This document shows positions 24,701 to 35,134 of a stretch of 64,000 nucleotides of DNA, piece after piece. This DNA comes from Daphnia carinata. Lineage: Eukaryota > Arthropoda > Branchiopoda > Diplostraca > Daphniidae. The position numbers and the translations under genes are program-made. Each line of letters opens with the position of its first letter. The stretch's first letter is position 1. The notes beneath the pieces were generated by a model. It worked only from the letters and a program-made list of their open reading frames with translations, was not told the DNA's origin and ran no database searches. The DNA is taken from NCBI RefSeq assembly GCF_022539665.2, contig NC_081335.1:4340001-4404000 (forward strand), given 5' to 3'.

Positions 24701-25190
24701 CTTGCACGCTTTGGTAAACTGTTCTTTATATTCATGGTATGGTTTTATGTTGAAATCTTCAATCCAGGCACTGGTCAACATCAAGATTGTGTTATTATTC
24801 TATTTTACTTAGTAATTTTTTATAGTACTTACAAGTTGTCTGTTCCAAAAAAAAATACACAAGATGCAGTTTTTCCTGACGGTTTGGAAATACGTTTCAA
24901 GTCCTTAGGAGGGTTGGCAATCTAGTATAAATCAGAGAAACATTAAATGCAGAAATATTCTGAAAATAAGTAGAAACCAAAAAATATATTTTTCGAGTTT
25001 CAAACCCTATTTTGACTATACAAACGAACCTTTCCCGGCCAGGGTGAGAATCCTTTCATCTTGGCCCTGTTTTGGCAAAAACACAGGGAGTGGAAAATCA
25101 ACAATTAACCAAGTGGACGAAAAAAATTTAATATTTATGAATATCAACTAACCACACTAAATCGCCTAATTTTAATGCTGTTTCCGACAT
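18724..25190 (-). CDS. GLYR1: GLYR1/NDF (PWWP and beta-hydroxyacid-dehydrogenase-like nucleosome factor)
   Basis: Chromatin factor (N-PAC/NP60/NDF) that binds H3K36me nucleosomes and helps Pol II through transcribed genes. Twelve exons: 25153-25190, 25030-25066, 24833-24921, 24644-24770, 24445-24576, 24112-24300, 23797-23970, 19801-19911, 19581-19682, 19351-19513, 19095-19274, 18724-18923; 513 residues. PWWP domain in residues 8-95 ([16 protein letters not shown]), basic Ser/Lys linker, then Rossmann fold with [11 protein letters not shown] (NADP loop) and WNRTTEK, and the C-terminal helical domain ([20 protein letters not shown]). At the catalytic-Lys position of the GxGxxxK helix this protein has Asn (GSASKMN), so dehydrogenase activity is doubtful, as for other animal GLYR1. 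One intron (19912-23796) is 3.9 kb and hosts a complete opposite-strand gene; the other introns are about 50-180 bp. Confidence 0.95.
19912..21174. other. GLYR1 large intron, part upstream of the nested gene
   Basis: Probably holds the promoter of the nested LRR-Ig gene. A CTCF-like core is at 20050-20061. A 110-codon plus-strand ORF at 20444-20776 has no recognisable domain and no splice partner that I can see. Confidence 0.5.
20050..20061 (+). promoter_or_regulatory. CTCF-like motif in GLYR1 intron
   Basis: Eleven of twelve bases fit the CCASYAGRKGGC core. It lies between a GLYR1 exon and the nested gene. Motif match only. Confidence 0.25.
21175..23606 (+). CDS. LRR-Ig single-pass transmembrane protein with YxxQ-repeat cytoplasmic tail (nested gene)
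   Basis: Type I membrane receptor-like protein of about 746 residues. Exons: 21175-22493, 22564-22702, 22759-22899, 22965-23606. Signal peptide (residues 1 to about 28), LRRNT with Cys cluster ([14 protein letters not shown]), about seven leucine-rich repeats, LRRCT ([15 protein letters not shown]), one Ig domain (VVLTCNFSG...DYACHASN) and a TM segment near residues 410-432. The juxtamembrane part is Cys-rich ([10 protein letters not shown]). The cytoplasmic region repeats a motif ending Y-x-x-Q (NYTGQ, GYAGQ, QYNDQ, NYVSQ), and exon borders follow these motifs. The domain order resembles insect LRIG/kekkon-like proteins, but I cannot name an ortholog. The gene lies wholly inside a GLYR1 intron on the opposite strand; its stop is 190 bp from the next GLYR1 exon. 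An upstream TTG at 21166 is not a start. Confidence 0.85.
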
Positions 25191-25704
25191 GCTGAAGCAA
25201 GTTTTTTAACCGGACGAGGCGTAAAGTTTTCAACTGACTACACGCAGATGTGTGAGCGGCACACACAACAAGGAGACGCCAAAATTACAAAATTTATCGA
25301 GCGACATTGCCAGATCGACTAAGCCGCGAAGCTTCCGCGTGAGCAGGAGCATTCCCTCTCTCTCCGTGACTCCATCCGCTGCACTGTCTTAAGCCATCAT
25401 CTTCTTCTTCGATTTTTTCTAACACATCATGTTTAAATGATTAAATGTTTGCCAAATATTTATCATTGACAGTTATAGAAAGCTCATGAACCGCCAGCAT
25501 TTTTGTAAAATACCCAGTGGAAGCAAATTGTCGCAGTAAACCCTACGGCTTTGCATTTAAATGTCCTTATTACAAACCTTGGAAGTAGGAATACATTCTG
25601 TAAGTACAGAAAAAATACAGCGCTCAGTAGACAAAATATGCTCCTTGAAAAAAAAAGGAAAAAGAAAAACTGATAATATTTGTATGAGTTTTTTCTTATC
25701 TTAT

Positions 25705-25890
25705 TTAAGAAGAAAAAATTCTTATACTCATCTGTAGGTGGCAGCATACTACGATCGATTTCTTGTAGGCGCCAATTTCCATCGCTGTAAACCACACAGA
25801 AAAAGGTTCTTTTGAAAGCAATCTTGTAGTCCTGATTGGTATGTTAACAAAGTCGAGAGAAGTTCTCCCCATTTGTGCCATGTTGATCAC
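25705..25890 (-). CDS. Unassigned short minus-strand coding candidate
   Basis: A minus-strand start near 25881-25890 begins an ORF rich in ordinary residues (MAQMGRTSLDFVNIPIR). A second frame downstream is also open and protein-like (GNWRLQEIDRSMLPPTDEYK). An AG at 25833-25834 (minus) could join them. A further short open segment lies near 25580-25650. I do not recognise a family, the joins are not unique, and a CTCF-like motif overlaps. It may be a small gene, a decayed gene, or chance. Confidence 0.2.
   Translation of the reverse strand: MINMAQMGRTSLDFVNIPIRTTRLLSKEPFSVWFTAMEIGAYKKSIVVCCHLQMSIRIFSS
25731..25745 (+). promoter_or_regulatory. CTCF-like motif
   Basis: Contains the AGGTGGCAGC half of the CTCF consensus with a partial match upstream. 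Motif match only. Confidence 0.25.
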
Positions 25891-26356
25891 TCGTTACGTC
25901 CAAAACATGAAATGTTCTATTTTTTATTTCCTAGAAAACTTGTCATTTTCCCACTATTTGGGACGGATTGAAGTAAACCAAAGCTGTGTACGGAATGTCT
26001 AATTTCGTCTAGCTGTCCAACATGTCGACGAAAAATACCATCCCGCTAAAACTAAAAAGAAGAAAGATTTTTCGTTTTCGTCCTTCAACATTTCTCGTGA
26101 AAAACTATTGAACTTTGAGGGAAAGTAGTTCTCGTTATGAAGAACCACATTGACCAGACAGTTGGGCCTGGCCCACAGACAAGGTTTTCGAACTGGTACA
26201 GGTTAAGTCCATTTTGTTGCAACATGACCGACTGAACTCGTTCGAAGCTTTTAAGCATCCAACAGGTTACGCCCCAGCCGATAGATGTCGTTCGAATGGC
26301 AGTGTAGACGACAGAAACTTGCCGAACAACATAACATATTGTATTAAATTACCAAA

Positions 26357-28217
26357 ATGCAAACTGCTGAAAGAAATGTAAATGGTTTCTTTAATTGCTA
26401 TACTTTCCCTTAAGTGTTCTCATTTTTTGAAATAACATAATCATGTTTCTTTGCACACTTAGAGCCCTGAAACTGCCGCGGAGACAGCAGATGTACCTCT
26501 TCAGCTTTCAAACATAAAAGTATGACTGTTTTAATTCTGCGCATTTTCTCTTCTGCTAATTTTTTAAATTTAGGCCCTAGTCGACAAAATTAATGTAGAA
26601 GGTCTTGGTAGGACGAAAGATGACCTTGTTATCAAAAGTGTACAGGAGCTTTTTGAGGCTGGAGATTTCCAACAAGTTGTACTGAAGTCTCAAGAAGTCA
26701 GAACAAAACTGGAGAAACTGGGATGTTTCAAGAATGTTGGTGTGTTCATTGATACCAGTCGTGGAGACCATTCTTCCCCAAATGGATTGGATGTCACCTT
26801 TACAGTTAAAGAACTAAAACGAGTTCTTGGAGGCATAAACACTCTTGTTGGAAATAATGAAGGCTCTTTAGTCATTGGCAGTAATTTACCTAACACATTT
26901 GGAAGAGGAGAAAAGTTGCAAGCAGAATATACCTATGGCACAAAACAGTCAAAAGGATTCAATGGAATGTTTGTGAAACCCTTTCACAACAAAGCCAATA
27001 GCATGTAAGCCAAAGTTATGTCCATTATGAACTTCCATTTTAAGATTTTGTTTACATCTAATTCAGATTGACTTCATCCTTCTACCAGCAAAATTCCGAA
27101 TGGGCCTCATCTGGCTATCACTTGTGTGAGCAAGGAATCTCTCTAGACGCTAGTTTTGATTCAGTCCCTCTTGTAAGTATATCAAATTAAATACGAAGTT
27201 TCATGACTAGAGACAAGAATAGCTTGAAACTTATTGTATTATAGTTACGCCATAGTGTTCAATGGGAGGGTGTCTGGCGAGAACTTTCTTGTCAGAGTCG
27301 CACAACGACGTTTCCTGTCCGTGAACAAGCTGGTCATTCACTCAAGTCTGCCTTGCGCCACGTGATACACTACGATAACAGAGATTCGGCTGTGTTTTCG
27401 AATAGGGGCACCCTTTTCCGTATGGTACAGGAGCTCGCTGGACTTGGTGGAGATGTCGGTTTCGTCAAGCACGAACTTACCTATCAATTAAACGTCCCAA
27501 TCACAAATGATGTGGTGAGTTTTACATCCTCATTAATTCTGATTCCCTAAAAGATCGTTTTGAAAATTCCTTTCTTTATTTTGTTTATGATTAAAGGTTC
27601 TTCAAGGCTCCTTCCAAGGCGGTTTTATGAAACGATTGAACGATGAAAAAATGATTTACATTTGCGATCGCTTTTTCCTAGGAGGTCCGCATACTATCCG
27701 TGGCTTTGAACAGCGTGGCATAGGTCCACAGTCTGATAATCAAGCACTTGGAGCACAGGTTACACCGATAGCGTTTAATTTCAATTGGTTCGAGTTTTGA
27801 ATCATCTCTGTAAAATATGCTACAGACTTACTGGGCTGCTGGTCTTCACTTGTTTACTCCTTTGCCCTTTAAGCCGGGACATGGTGGTCTAGGAGACATC
27901 CTCCGCACGCACTTCTTTGTCAACGCAGGAAACATAGACAATTTCAATTTCGGTAACGCGGCGATATCTGCCTCCATGGTTAAATAGTCTATATAATGCT
28001 ATAGCCACATAACTTTGTTTGCTCCCCAGGTGATAATATCAAGGAAAGTGCCCGGATTTTAACTGACAGATACCGTTTGAGCTACGGAATGGGATTAATG
28101 TTACGGTTGGGCACGGTGGCTCGGATTGAATTAAATTATTGTGTACCCCTTAAATGTCAACGAGGAGATCGAACTCATCATGGCGTGCAAGTGGCTGTTG
28201 GAGTGCAGTTTCTATAA
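26357..28217 (+). CDS. SAMM50: SAMM50 (sorting and assembly machinery component 50)
   Basis: Core of the SAM complex in the mitochondrial outer membrane; inserts beta-barrel proteins and contacts MICOS. Eight exons: 26357-26377, 26463-26519, 26574-27004, 27067-27172, 27245-27514, 27597-27758, 27826-27952, 28030-28217; 453 residues. The N-terminal region has one POTRA domain (about residues 30-115; [28 protein letters not shown]). The Omp85-type barrel follows, with the L6 signature region ([18 protein letters not shown]) containing the conserved RGF triad. It ends in an aromatic-hydrophobic terminal strand ([10 protein letters not shown]). The first two exons are short and their ATG choice is the least secure part. 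Confidence 0.95.
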
Positions 28218-28953
28218 TGGTAGCCAGGGAGCCGTGGGTGTCATGTTGAGATTTCGAAGATTAAACGTCATCTTGGAGCATTACAATTGCTTGAGACGAA
28301 ATTGTTAAAATGTCCTAACTTCATCCCGTAGTGTTCGTCATTTGGTTGAAAATAGTTTGCAAAGAAGGTTTCTGTAAATACAGAGTTCATTTAGTTTGTT
28401 TTGTGTATTCGGATAGGCGCGGGAAAAGAATAGACGGATGGTTTTAATGCATGCAAATAAAATACGGGATTGGAGGCGACACAAAATCATTAACGGGGTG
28501 GGCAAAATAATTAAAAACAAGGGGAGGGAAACATTCCAGCCGCCTACTTTTTCATGTATGAACATCTAGAACGAGGAGGGTCAAGGTGAATTCCATCCCA
28601 CGAAAAAGAAATTCAATTTAATTTTATGATTTAGGGCTTATGCTCTGGTCTCCACAAAAAAAAAATTTACCCACAAAAACTATGAATGAATGGAAATTCA
28701 CTACACACACGCGCAAATGGAATTTGATCTCAACCATTCCTCGTTCTTCTGTTGTAAACCGCAATAATGACCTTCAGCGCGTCAGATGCTGATTGGGTAT
28801 TTACAAAATTTTTACAAAATTCACGTGGAGATTTTTCTAATACTTGCAAACTTCACCATTTAAATCTTCAACATTTGCTTTTGGGGTGATAGGGATAAAA
28901 CAATCATTTTTATATGAAATTCAAAACCATTGCTGTCCCGTTTCACCTTCCTT
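28218..28953. other. Convergent 3' flanks of SAMM50 and UBL3
   Basis: Holds the SAMM50 poly(A) signal (28456-28461) and probably the UBL3 3' UTR. No gene seen. Confidence 0.5.
28456..28461 (+). terminator. Poly(A) signal (AATAAA) for SAMM50
   Basis: Canonical hexamer 239 nt after the SAMM50 stop, with G/T-richer sequence further downstream. Confidence 0.45.
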
Positions 28954-29601
28954 CTAGAGAATGGCGCAGGAAATCGAACAGCAGCTGCTGCGCCCACTTT
29001 TGCTTTTTTGTCGTTGATCTGTCAAAACCAATAGGTAAAAATTAATGACGAAAGAAAATTGGTTGAACCACAATTTACCTTGAGAATTAGGTTCAGGTAG
29101 AGTTTCTCGTGGAACGAGATGCATCACTGAAGTGCGACCAGGCGGCAGACCCAATGCTCCCAAGGTTACATTTCCATGTAAAAATCTCCCTTGATATATC
29201 AAACGCAGTATCTCTGCTCTTGACACACCTTCTTCATTCCATTCTAGACCCCACATTAAAAACATTAACAATTTATATTATTGTATGAAACTACTACACT
29301 GAATCATTTACCTTCTGGCCAATTGTCAAAAACAAACTGTGCAATCTCTGAAGCTGAGTCCTCAGGGGAAAAGAGGAACTCTTTAGTCTTGCCAGAGACC
29401 AGAATAAGTCTCAGGTTCACCTAGGATATTTAGGAATCTTTCATAAATTGTTCTGGATATAGAAACTATAATTTTAAATCAATCTTTGCAACAAGATAGT
29501 CAATGACCTTTTGCGAGCTAAAATAACTGTATCTTCGGCCATTGAAAATAGACAAGGGAACTTCTTACCTTATCCATAGGAATGTTTTTGCAGGGGCCCA
29601 T
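28954..29601 (-). CDS. UBL3: Ubiquitin-like protein 3 (membrane-anchored ubiquitin fold)
   Basis: Prenylated membrane-anchored ubiquitin-like protein, reported to act in protein sorting to small vesicles. Exons: 29569-29601, 29312-29420, 29079-29243, 28954-29018; 123 residues. The ubiquitin-like fold spans residues 11-95 (VNLRLILVSGKTKEF, RLIYQGRFLHGNVTLGAL, VMHLVPRETLPEPN). The tail ends CCSISCAIL: a CAAX box (CAIL) whose final Leu predicts geranylgeranylation, plus two upstream Cys that could be palmitoylated. Start at 29601 chosen; an internal Met at 29577 is possible. Confidence 0.95.
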
Positions 29602-30957
29602 TTTATTAATAAATGTTGAAATTTGATCAGTTGTCTGATGTTTGAAATTGGTAAATGTTTTGCTTTTGTTTAAAAGATCACAGTTGAACACCTTTAAAAA
29701 CCTCACTAAGCGAGCCACATTTTAGTGATGCTTAAAACACTGGTATGCCGTCAGCACTGCCATGGCACAATTTGGCACACTGCAGAAGTGACGATTATTG
29801 AAAGAATAAATTATAAAGTGTTTAAATTCAGTTCAAAAACCAGCGAAAGAAATGAAACAGCGATTTCTCTCAGCGGTACGCAGATCAACGGGGAAGGGTG
29901 GGAATAGCCCTACACAAACGAACAATACCCAGTTCTTAGCCAGGAAACAGGGTGGGGGGATGACTACTAAAATGGTAACGATATCAATAAAATATGTGTA
30001 ACCAAGTAAAAGAAGGTGATTTCTTGGAATTTGCAATGAGATTTAATAGAGAGATTCGCAGACAAAATGGCCAAGGAAGCTGGACTAACTATTTAGGTCA
30101 CACACAAAAGGAGGCCTCCACCATGACAGTGCCTCTGTTTTTTTTACGTACGTTGCCAGAATATATATATCCAACCACGAAAGCCCTCTCTTTTCCTTTG
30201 CGTTGAAGCCTAAGGTATCGATCATGGGCGGTGATCGATACATTTTATTTATTAGCGATTTTCATTAGGCGTAAAATAAAATGGAAATCTTTCCTCGACT
30301 ACTGAATTAAAAATTTTATTAAAACTTTGCTTTTAACAAGGAAAATAACATTATTGTCTTTCATTCGTGGAAAACGAATATTCTCGTTAGGTAGCGCAAG
30401 GTGTACGTTCTAGGTATTATACACACATAATTGTGGCATGTTTTGCGTTATGGCGGTACTTTTTTGTTAGTTGGAATTAACATTTTCCGTTTTAAGTATT
30501 AAACTTAACCGTTTATCTATGGACCGAAATCCTCGCTTTAAAACTAAAATTACTGTTACGAGTAGAACGAACATTTGCCTAACGTTTTCTAATATCAATT
30601 TTTCACGATCCACGTGTCACGTATCTGTAACTACATGATCAGAACAGGTTATTCGAAAGTTATCGAATTTGAGAGAAACGGCTAGAAATCTTCAGATCAG
30701 GCTACAGAGTTAACAGTTTTGCTAGGTTCGTTATGTGAGCTCATAATGTTTTAAAGGTTACGTCATGTAAACGTGATAGTAAATTGTATAAAAAACGGAC
30801 ACAACAGAAAACTCGTAAAATTCAATTACTCGAAATTGTTTATTTTGTACAAATGCGACAAACTCGTCAATACACCCGAGTTTTCGTTTTAGTTGACTAC
30901 AAATGGTATTTCCTTTAAAATTAAGGAAATTGGCGAGCGCAATTTGGAACTTGTAAA
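29602..30957. other. Intergenic: UBL3 upstream region and DNAJA3 distal 3' flank
   Basis: 1.36 kb, AT-rich, no supportable gene. A minus-strand AATAAA at 30839-30844 fits the distal DNAJA3 3' end. Confidence 0.5.
30839..30844 (-). terminator. Distal poly(A) signal (AATAAA) of DNAJA3
   Basis: 114 nt after the stop of the distal alternative last exon. Confidence 0.45.
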
Positions 30958-33201
30958 TTATGCTTTTTGTCGCTGAGCTTTTTCTTCTTTTGTCTCATTG
31001 GAACTGGAATCGCCGTCAACAGTTGAACGAGCACTTTTCGAGCCCATAGAGAAGCCATTACTCGCCTTTTTCGTACCTGTACAATTCGGAAAATCAATTT
31101 GGATACGTCAAAACTACAGGCACTTCATTAGAATTTTGGAGGCAAACGTGAGCAAACTCACAAAAAACTAGTTCAACGAAAACCATTTAATCATCAATAT
31201 ATAGAAATTCTTTCTATAGAATAAGACGCGGAACATGGACAATTTTAGTCTTAAGAGTTACATAGCTGAGGGAGTCACCCAGGGTTTGTCAAATTATACT
31301 CGATATATTTCAAATTTTACTAGCTTTACTTACATACACTATGGCAGTCGTTAGACATTTCATATCTTATCCAAAAATAGCTTTCTTAAGGCGACCAAGA
31401 AGACCATTTTCTTTCCCCTGGGTGTCCTGGCTGGCCGTTTGAGACTCCGAACCAGCCATCGGTGCTTCATTGATCCCATCCATTCGTTTACCTAACAACA
31501 ATTCAACGCACACTATACGAAAAACTAATGTTTTTTGCCCTATCACACTGTAGCGTACAACGGAATCATTCACAACCTTTGGCTTTTTTCGCTATCAATT
31601 CATTAAACAAATATATAAATTTTTTTTTTATTTATTACCATCTTTCGTGTAGGTTATTCCGTTCACAGTTCCAGCGGTATCTTCCTCGACTTCGGCGTAG
31701 GCCAAGATAAGGTTTCTTTGTTTTTCTGTGAGTCGGATGGGGATTTTGATTTTCACATGTATGTAGTGATCACCAAATCCATAACTATTCACTTTGCGTA
31801 ATCCTTTTCCGTTCAGACGGATACGTGTATGTGACTGCGTTCCTTTAGGGATGTCTACCGCTAAGTCTTCATATACTCCTTGGACACGGATTCCTCCCCC
31901 AAACGCAGCCTGCGGGAACGAAATATAGGCATCGGTATGGATGTCGGCACCGTCACGGCGGAAGTAGTCGGATTTTTCCACCCGAAAAGTTATGAAAACT
32001 TCCTTTTGGCCAACTTGCATCCTCACTGTTTGGCCATCTTCAACGCCTGGAAATAAAAAAGATAATAAAATATGCAAGGAATAAATTAGTTCCTTGGCCC
32101 TATTTTAACATAAATTTTGTTTGATTTTCTTTTTCTGATTTTCAAAAAATAAATACCTGCGGGAACTGGCACAGTGATCTTTTTCCTCTGAACCGTAGAG
32201 CCTTTCCCTTCGCATTCCATGCAAGGATTCGATATGTACATTCTAGAACCCATGCATCTCCTACAGGTCGATCTCATGATGAAAGGTCCGGTGCTGATTG
32301 TTTCCATTCCTGTTCCATTGCAGTACGGGCATTTAACAGCTTTCGTTCCAGGTTCGCTTCTTGATCCTCGGCATTTTGTACAGGTATCAACAACGTTCAA
32401 AGAGACATCTTTGTTTACTCCTTTTGCAGCTTGAGCAAAAGTTAGATTCATTGTCATCTAATTGTAATAAAAATACTGTAAGACACTTTCTTCCTTTTGG
32501 CAAAACATTTTGCATTACCTCCTGTGCTGCACCAAATCCAAATCTGGATTCTGCAAAATCTTCACCACCAAAGCTTCCTCCTTGGAAACCACCTTGACCA
32601 AAGATTTTTCGAAATAGTTCTTCTGGATCAACACTTGATTGGAAATTCCAATTCTGATGTCTTGAAAAATCAGGACCTGCATTTGGTCCACCCTGTCCAC
32701 CACCCATTTGCTCTGAAGTAGCTCCCCAAGTATCAAATTGCTTCCTTTTGGTATCATCACTCAAAACCTACAACACCATTACTTGAATTTGCATCAATAG
32801 AATGAATACAAGAAGAATACCTCATAAGCTTCAGACACTTCTTGAAATTTTTTAATAGTTTCAGGATCATTTTTATTCGTATCTGGATGAAACTTTTTTG
32901 CTAGTTGATAATAAGCTTTCTTCACATCTTTTAAAGAAGCATTTCGGGGAACTCCAAGAACATCATAGTAATCTCTTTTTTTCTGGAAAATGGAACTGGA
33001 AGAGTGGAAATTTCGGCTACCTAGTACGTGATATTGATTGCAAAGAAAGAAATTTGAGGGAACTTAAATAAATTGTAATAAGTTAACTTTCCTACCTGAT
33101 ATACCATACTGAAGGAGAGCACGACCTGATGGAGGTTTGGGCAATACAGTTGCTGAACAGTGTTTAAATATTGCCCACACGGTTCTGGAAGAGGCAGACA
33201 T
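30958..33201 (-). CDS. DNAJA3: DNAJA3/Tid1, mitochondrial HSP40, with two alternative last exons
   Basis: Mitochondrial J-protein co-chaperone of mtHSP70 (Drosophila l(2)tid, human TID1). Shared exons: 33096-33201, 32821-33020, 32519-32767, 32157-32457, 31639-32046. Last exon A is 31367-31491 (total 462 residues, ending GRLKKAIFG). Last exon B is 30958-31076 (460 residues, ending KAQRQKA). Both begin in the same phase. Presequence with RNFHSSS just before the J domain, as in TID1; J domain with HPD ([11 protein letters not shown]); Gly/Phe-rich linker; zinc domain with four Cys pairs (CTKC, CPYC, CRRC, CMEC), although two have lost the second Gly of CxxCxGxG; C-terminal substrate domains. The acceptor at 33020 was chosen because it alone keeps phase and gives the FHSS segment. 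An upstream in-frame ATG at 33270 is an alternative start. Confidence 0.95.
31186..31191 (-). terminator. Proximal poly(A) signal (ATTAAA) of DNAJA3
   Basis: ATTAAA on the minus strand, 176 nt after the stop of last exon A and before last exon B begins. It would end the proximal isoform. Confidence 0.4.
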
Positions 33202-33704
33202 TTTCTGCGGCTTCAACCACATGTGGTATACACAACCGACGTTGCCATCAAATGGTTTACGTTTCAGCAACTAGGAAACATTTACATTCGCCTCCGATGC
33301 GCGTAAAGCGCGATGTCGATCATTCAAGTTTCCAACGTTTTTCTTGAATAACGATAACGATAAAAGGGAATAAATATAAAGGCAATTTTTTAAATGGCAG
33401 AAGCAAAATTCTATATTGTTTTAACAATAGGCCTTGTTTTTTTTTTCGTGTCCAAATTTTTCCGCGAAATTTCATCCATACAACGTAAAACATTTTTCAT
33501 ACCCAAAAGAAAAGATAATAGTATACCTTTATAGCATACAATGGAAAATAATAGTAATGACATAGGACCGTAACACAGCAATTTTATGTTGATTAGTTAA
33601 TTTAAGTGTAGTATAACCATTACACTTTGAGCAAAGCGGGTAAATTTTGCCTGCCACAAATATATTTGTATCAATAACAAAAAAATAAATTTAAAAAATC
33701 GAAT
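33202..33704. other. Intergenic: DNAJA3 promoter and COQ2 3' flank
   Basis: 0.5 kb AT-rich. A single two-unit nTTCnnGAAn motif lies near 33340, too weak alone to call a heat shock element. Confidence 0.4.
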
Positions 33705-35134
33705 TCATTGGCACCATGTGCCAAGAATGCAACCCAAAAAGAGTATGGCGCCGATATCCCTATTTGATTTAAATAATTTCGCGCAACTTTCACGGTCGTT
33801 GATCTTTACTGTTGATATCTGGAAAATAAAATAAGTTGCATGTAAAAAATGTCATTTGCTGTTATTTGATGTAATTTTGTTACTTGATAAATTAAGTGTG
33901 CACTGGTTGCTAAAACCGCCATATAATATGGCCAAGATTGATTTGCATTGATTCCGGCAATAGTAAATCCAGTAGCAGTGATCAAGCTAAACCCCGTGAG
34001 CCATTTTGTAGTGGATTCACCGAATCTCAAAGCAGTTGACTTAACTCCTACGACAGCATCGTCGTACTTGTCCTGTTGCAACACTTCATTAGCTACATTT
34101 GGCACGTATCAGTTACAGAGCTTGTACTTGGTGGGCGTATATTGTATCGTAGACCAAAGTCCACGCTACTCCAGCAGCATAGAGTGGCAAGCACACGCTC
34201 CAATCACAATAACCTTTGATGGCAGAATACCCAAGTAATGCTCCCCAGTTAAAGGTGAGGCCAAGAACAAGTTGAGGCCAATATGTAACACGTTTCATTA
34301 AAGGATAAGATACAACCAATGCTGTAAGAAACAACAAAAAAGTAGGAAGGAACTTGCTTGATTAAAAATATTTTTATAGGAAGGTAACCTACCTAATGAA
34401 CTTGCTCCCAAAAGGATGCTGTACCAGTTCAATTGCAACAGAATAAGGAGTCCCACACTCAGTTGTGTCCCCAAAAAAACCCAGGCATTAAGAGCTTTGA
34501 TTTGATTGCTGGCTAAAGGCCTATCTTTGGTTCTTTCAACCTATATAGATAGCAGAAATAACCACAAATTACAAGAAAAATTTTCTTCAAAATCAACAAT
34601 ACCTGTTGATCAATTTTTTTGTCCCACATATCATTTATGGTGCAACCTGCTCCTCTCATCACGATAGAACCAGCCAACATAAGACTCAACATGCCAATAT
34701 CAGGAAAATTTCCTGCAGGTGCTGCTAAGGTTACACTCCATCCACAGGGCCAAAATAGTAGCCACGTTCCTGAAACAATTGATTATTAAAGAATTTATAT
34801 TTTGGAAAATCATGTAAACCCTTATATTTTGTAACACTGATTGTCATGGGATTATAACCAGACAACTCAAATTCCCACCTATAGGACGATCTATTCTCAT
34901 GAGTCTTAGGTATGGCTGCATTTCCTTGGGGGAGCCATTCACGAGTCTTTCAGCAAGGGTTAATTTAACCAATTTTGCATTGTGTTCTTTCTCAGTTTGT
35001 ACAAACTTGCTGGTGGAAAACACTGTCCCATCCCAAGGTTTCTTAAGAAAAGCAGTTTTCAGTGATGAATTTGGTAACACACGCAAAATGCCTCGGTATT
35101 CCAAAGAATAACGAACAAAGATGCAGGACATCAT
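33705..35134 (-). CDS. COQ2: 4-hydroxybenzoate polyprenyltransferase, mitochondrial (COQ2)
   Basis: Inner-membrane UbiA-family enzyme that attaches the polyprenyl tail to 4-hydroxybenzoate in ubiquinone synthesis. Exons: 34879-35134, 34603-34769, 34393-34540, 34128-34321, 33884-34072, 33705-33818; 355 residues. Both aspartate-rich prenyl-diphosphate/Mg sites are intact: NDMWDKKID (first) and DTIYAHQDKYDD (second, split by an intron after HQ). [12 protein letters not shown] and [11 protein letters not shown] are family landmarks, followed by about eight hydrophobic segments. The Arg/Leu-rich start ([20 protein letters not shown]) suits a mitochondrial presequence. An in-frame ATG at 35188 is an alternative. 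Confidence 0.95.

Larger units (their letters stand above)
25191..26356. other. Intergenic: GLYR1 promoter and SAMM50 upstream region
   Basis: Contains an unassigned minus-strand ORF cluster (about 25580-25890), a CTCF-like motif at 25731-25745 and SAMM50 upstream sequence. A short plus ORF beginning at 26023 (29 codons) is probably chance. Confidence 0.4.

Noticed and set aside
33335-33350. Two-unit TTCnnGAA motif upstream of DNAJA3
   Set aside because: Two units are expected often by chance in AT-rich sequence; not enough to call a heat shock element.
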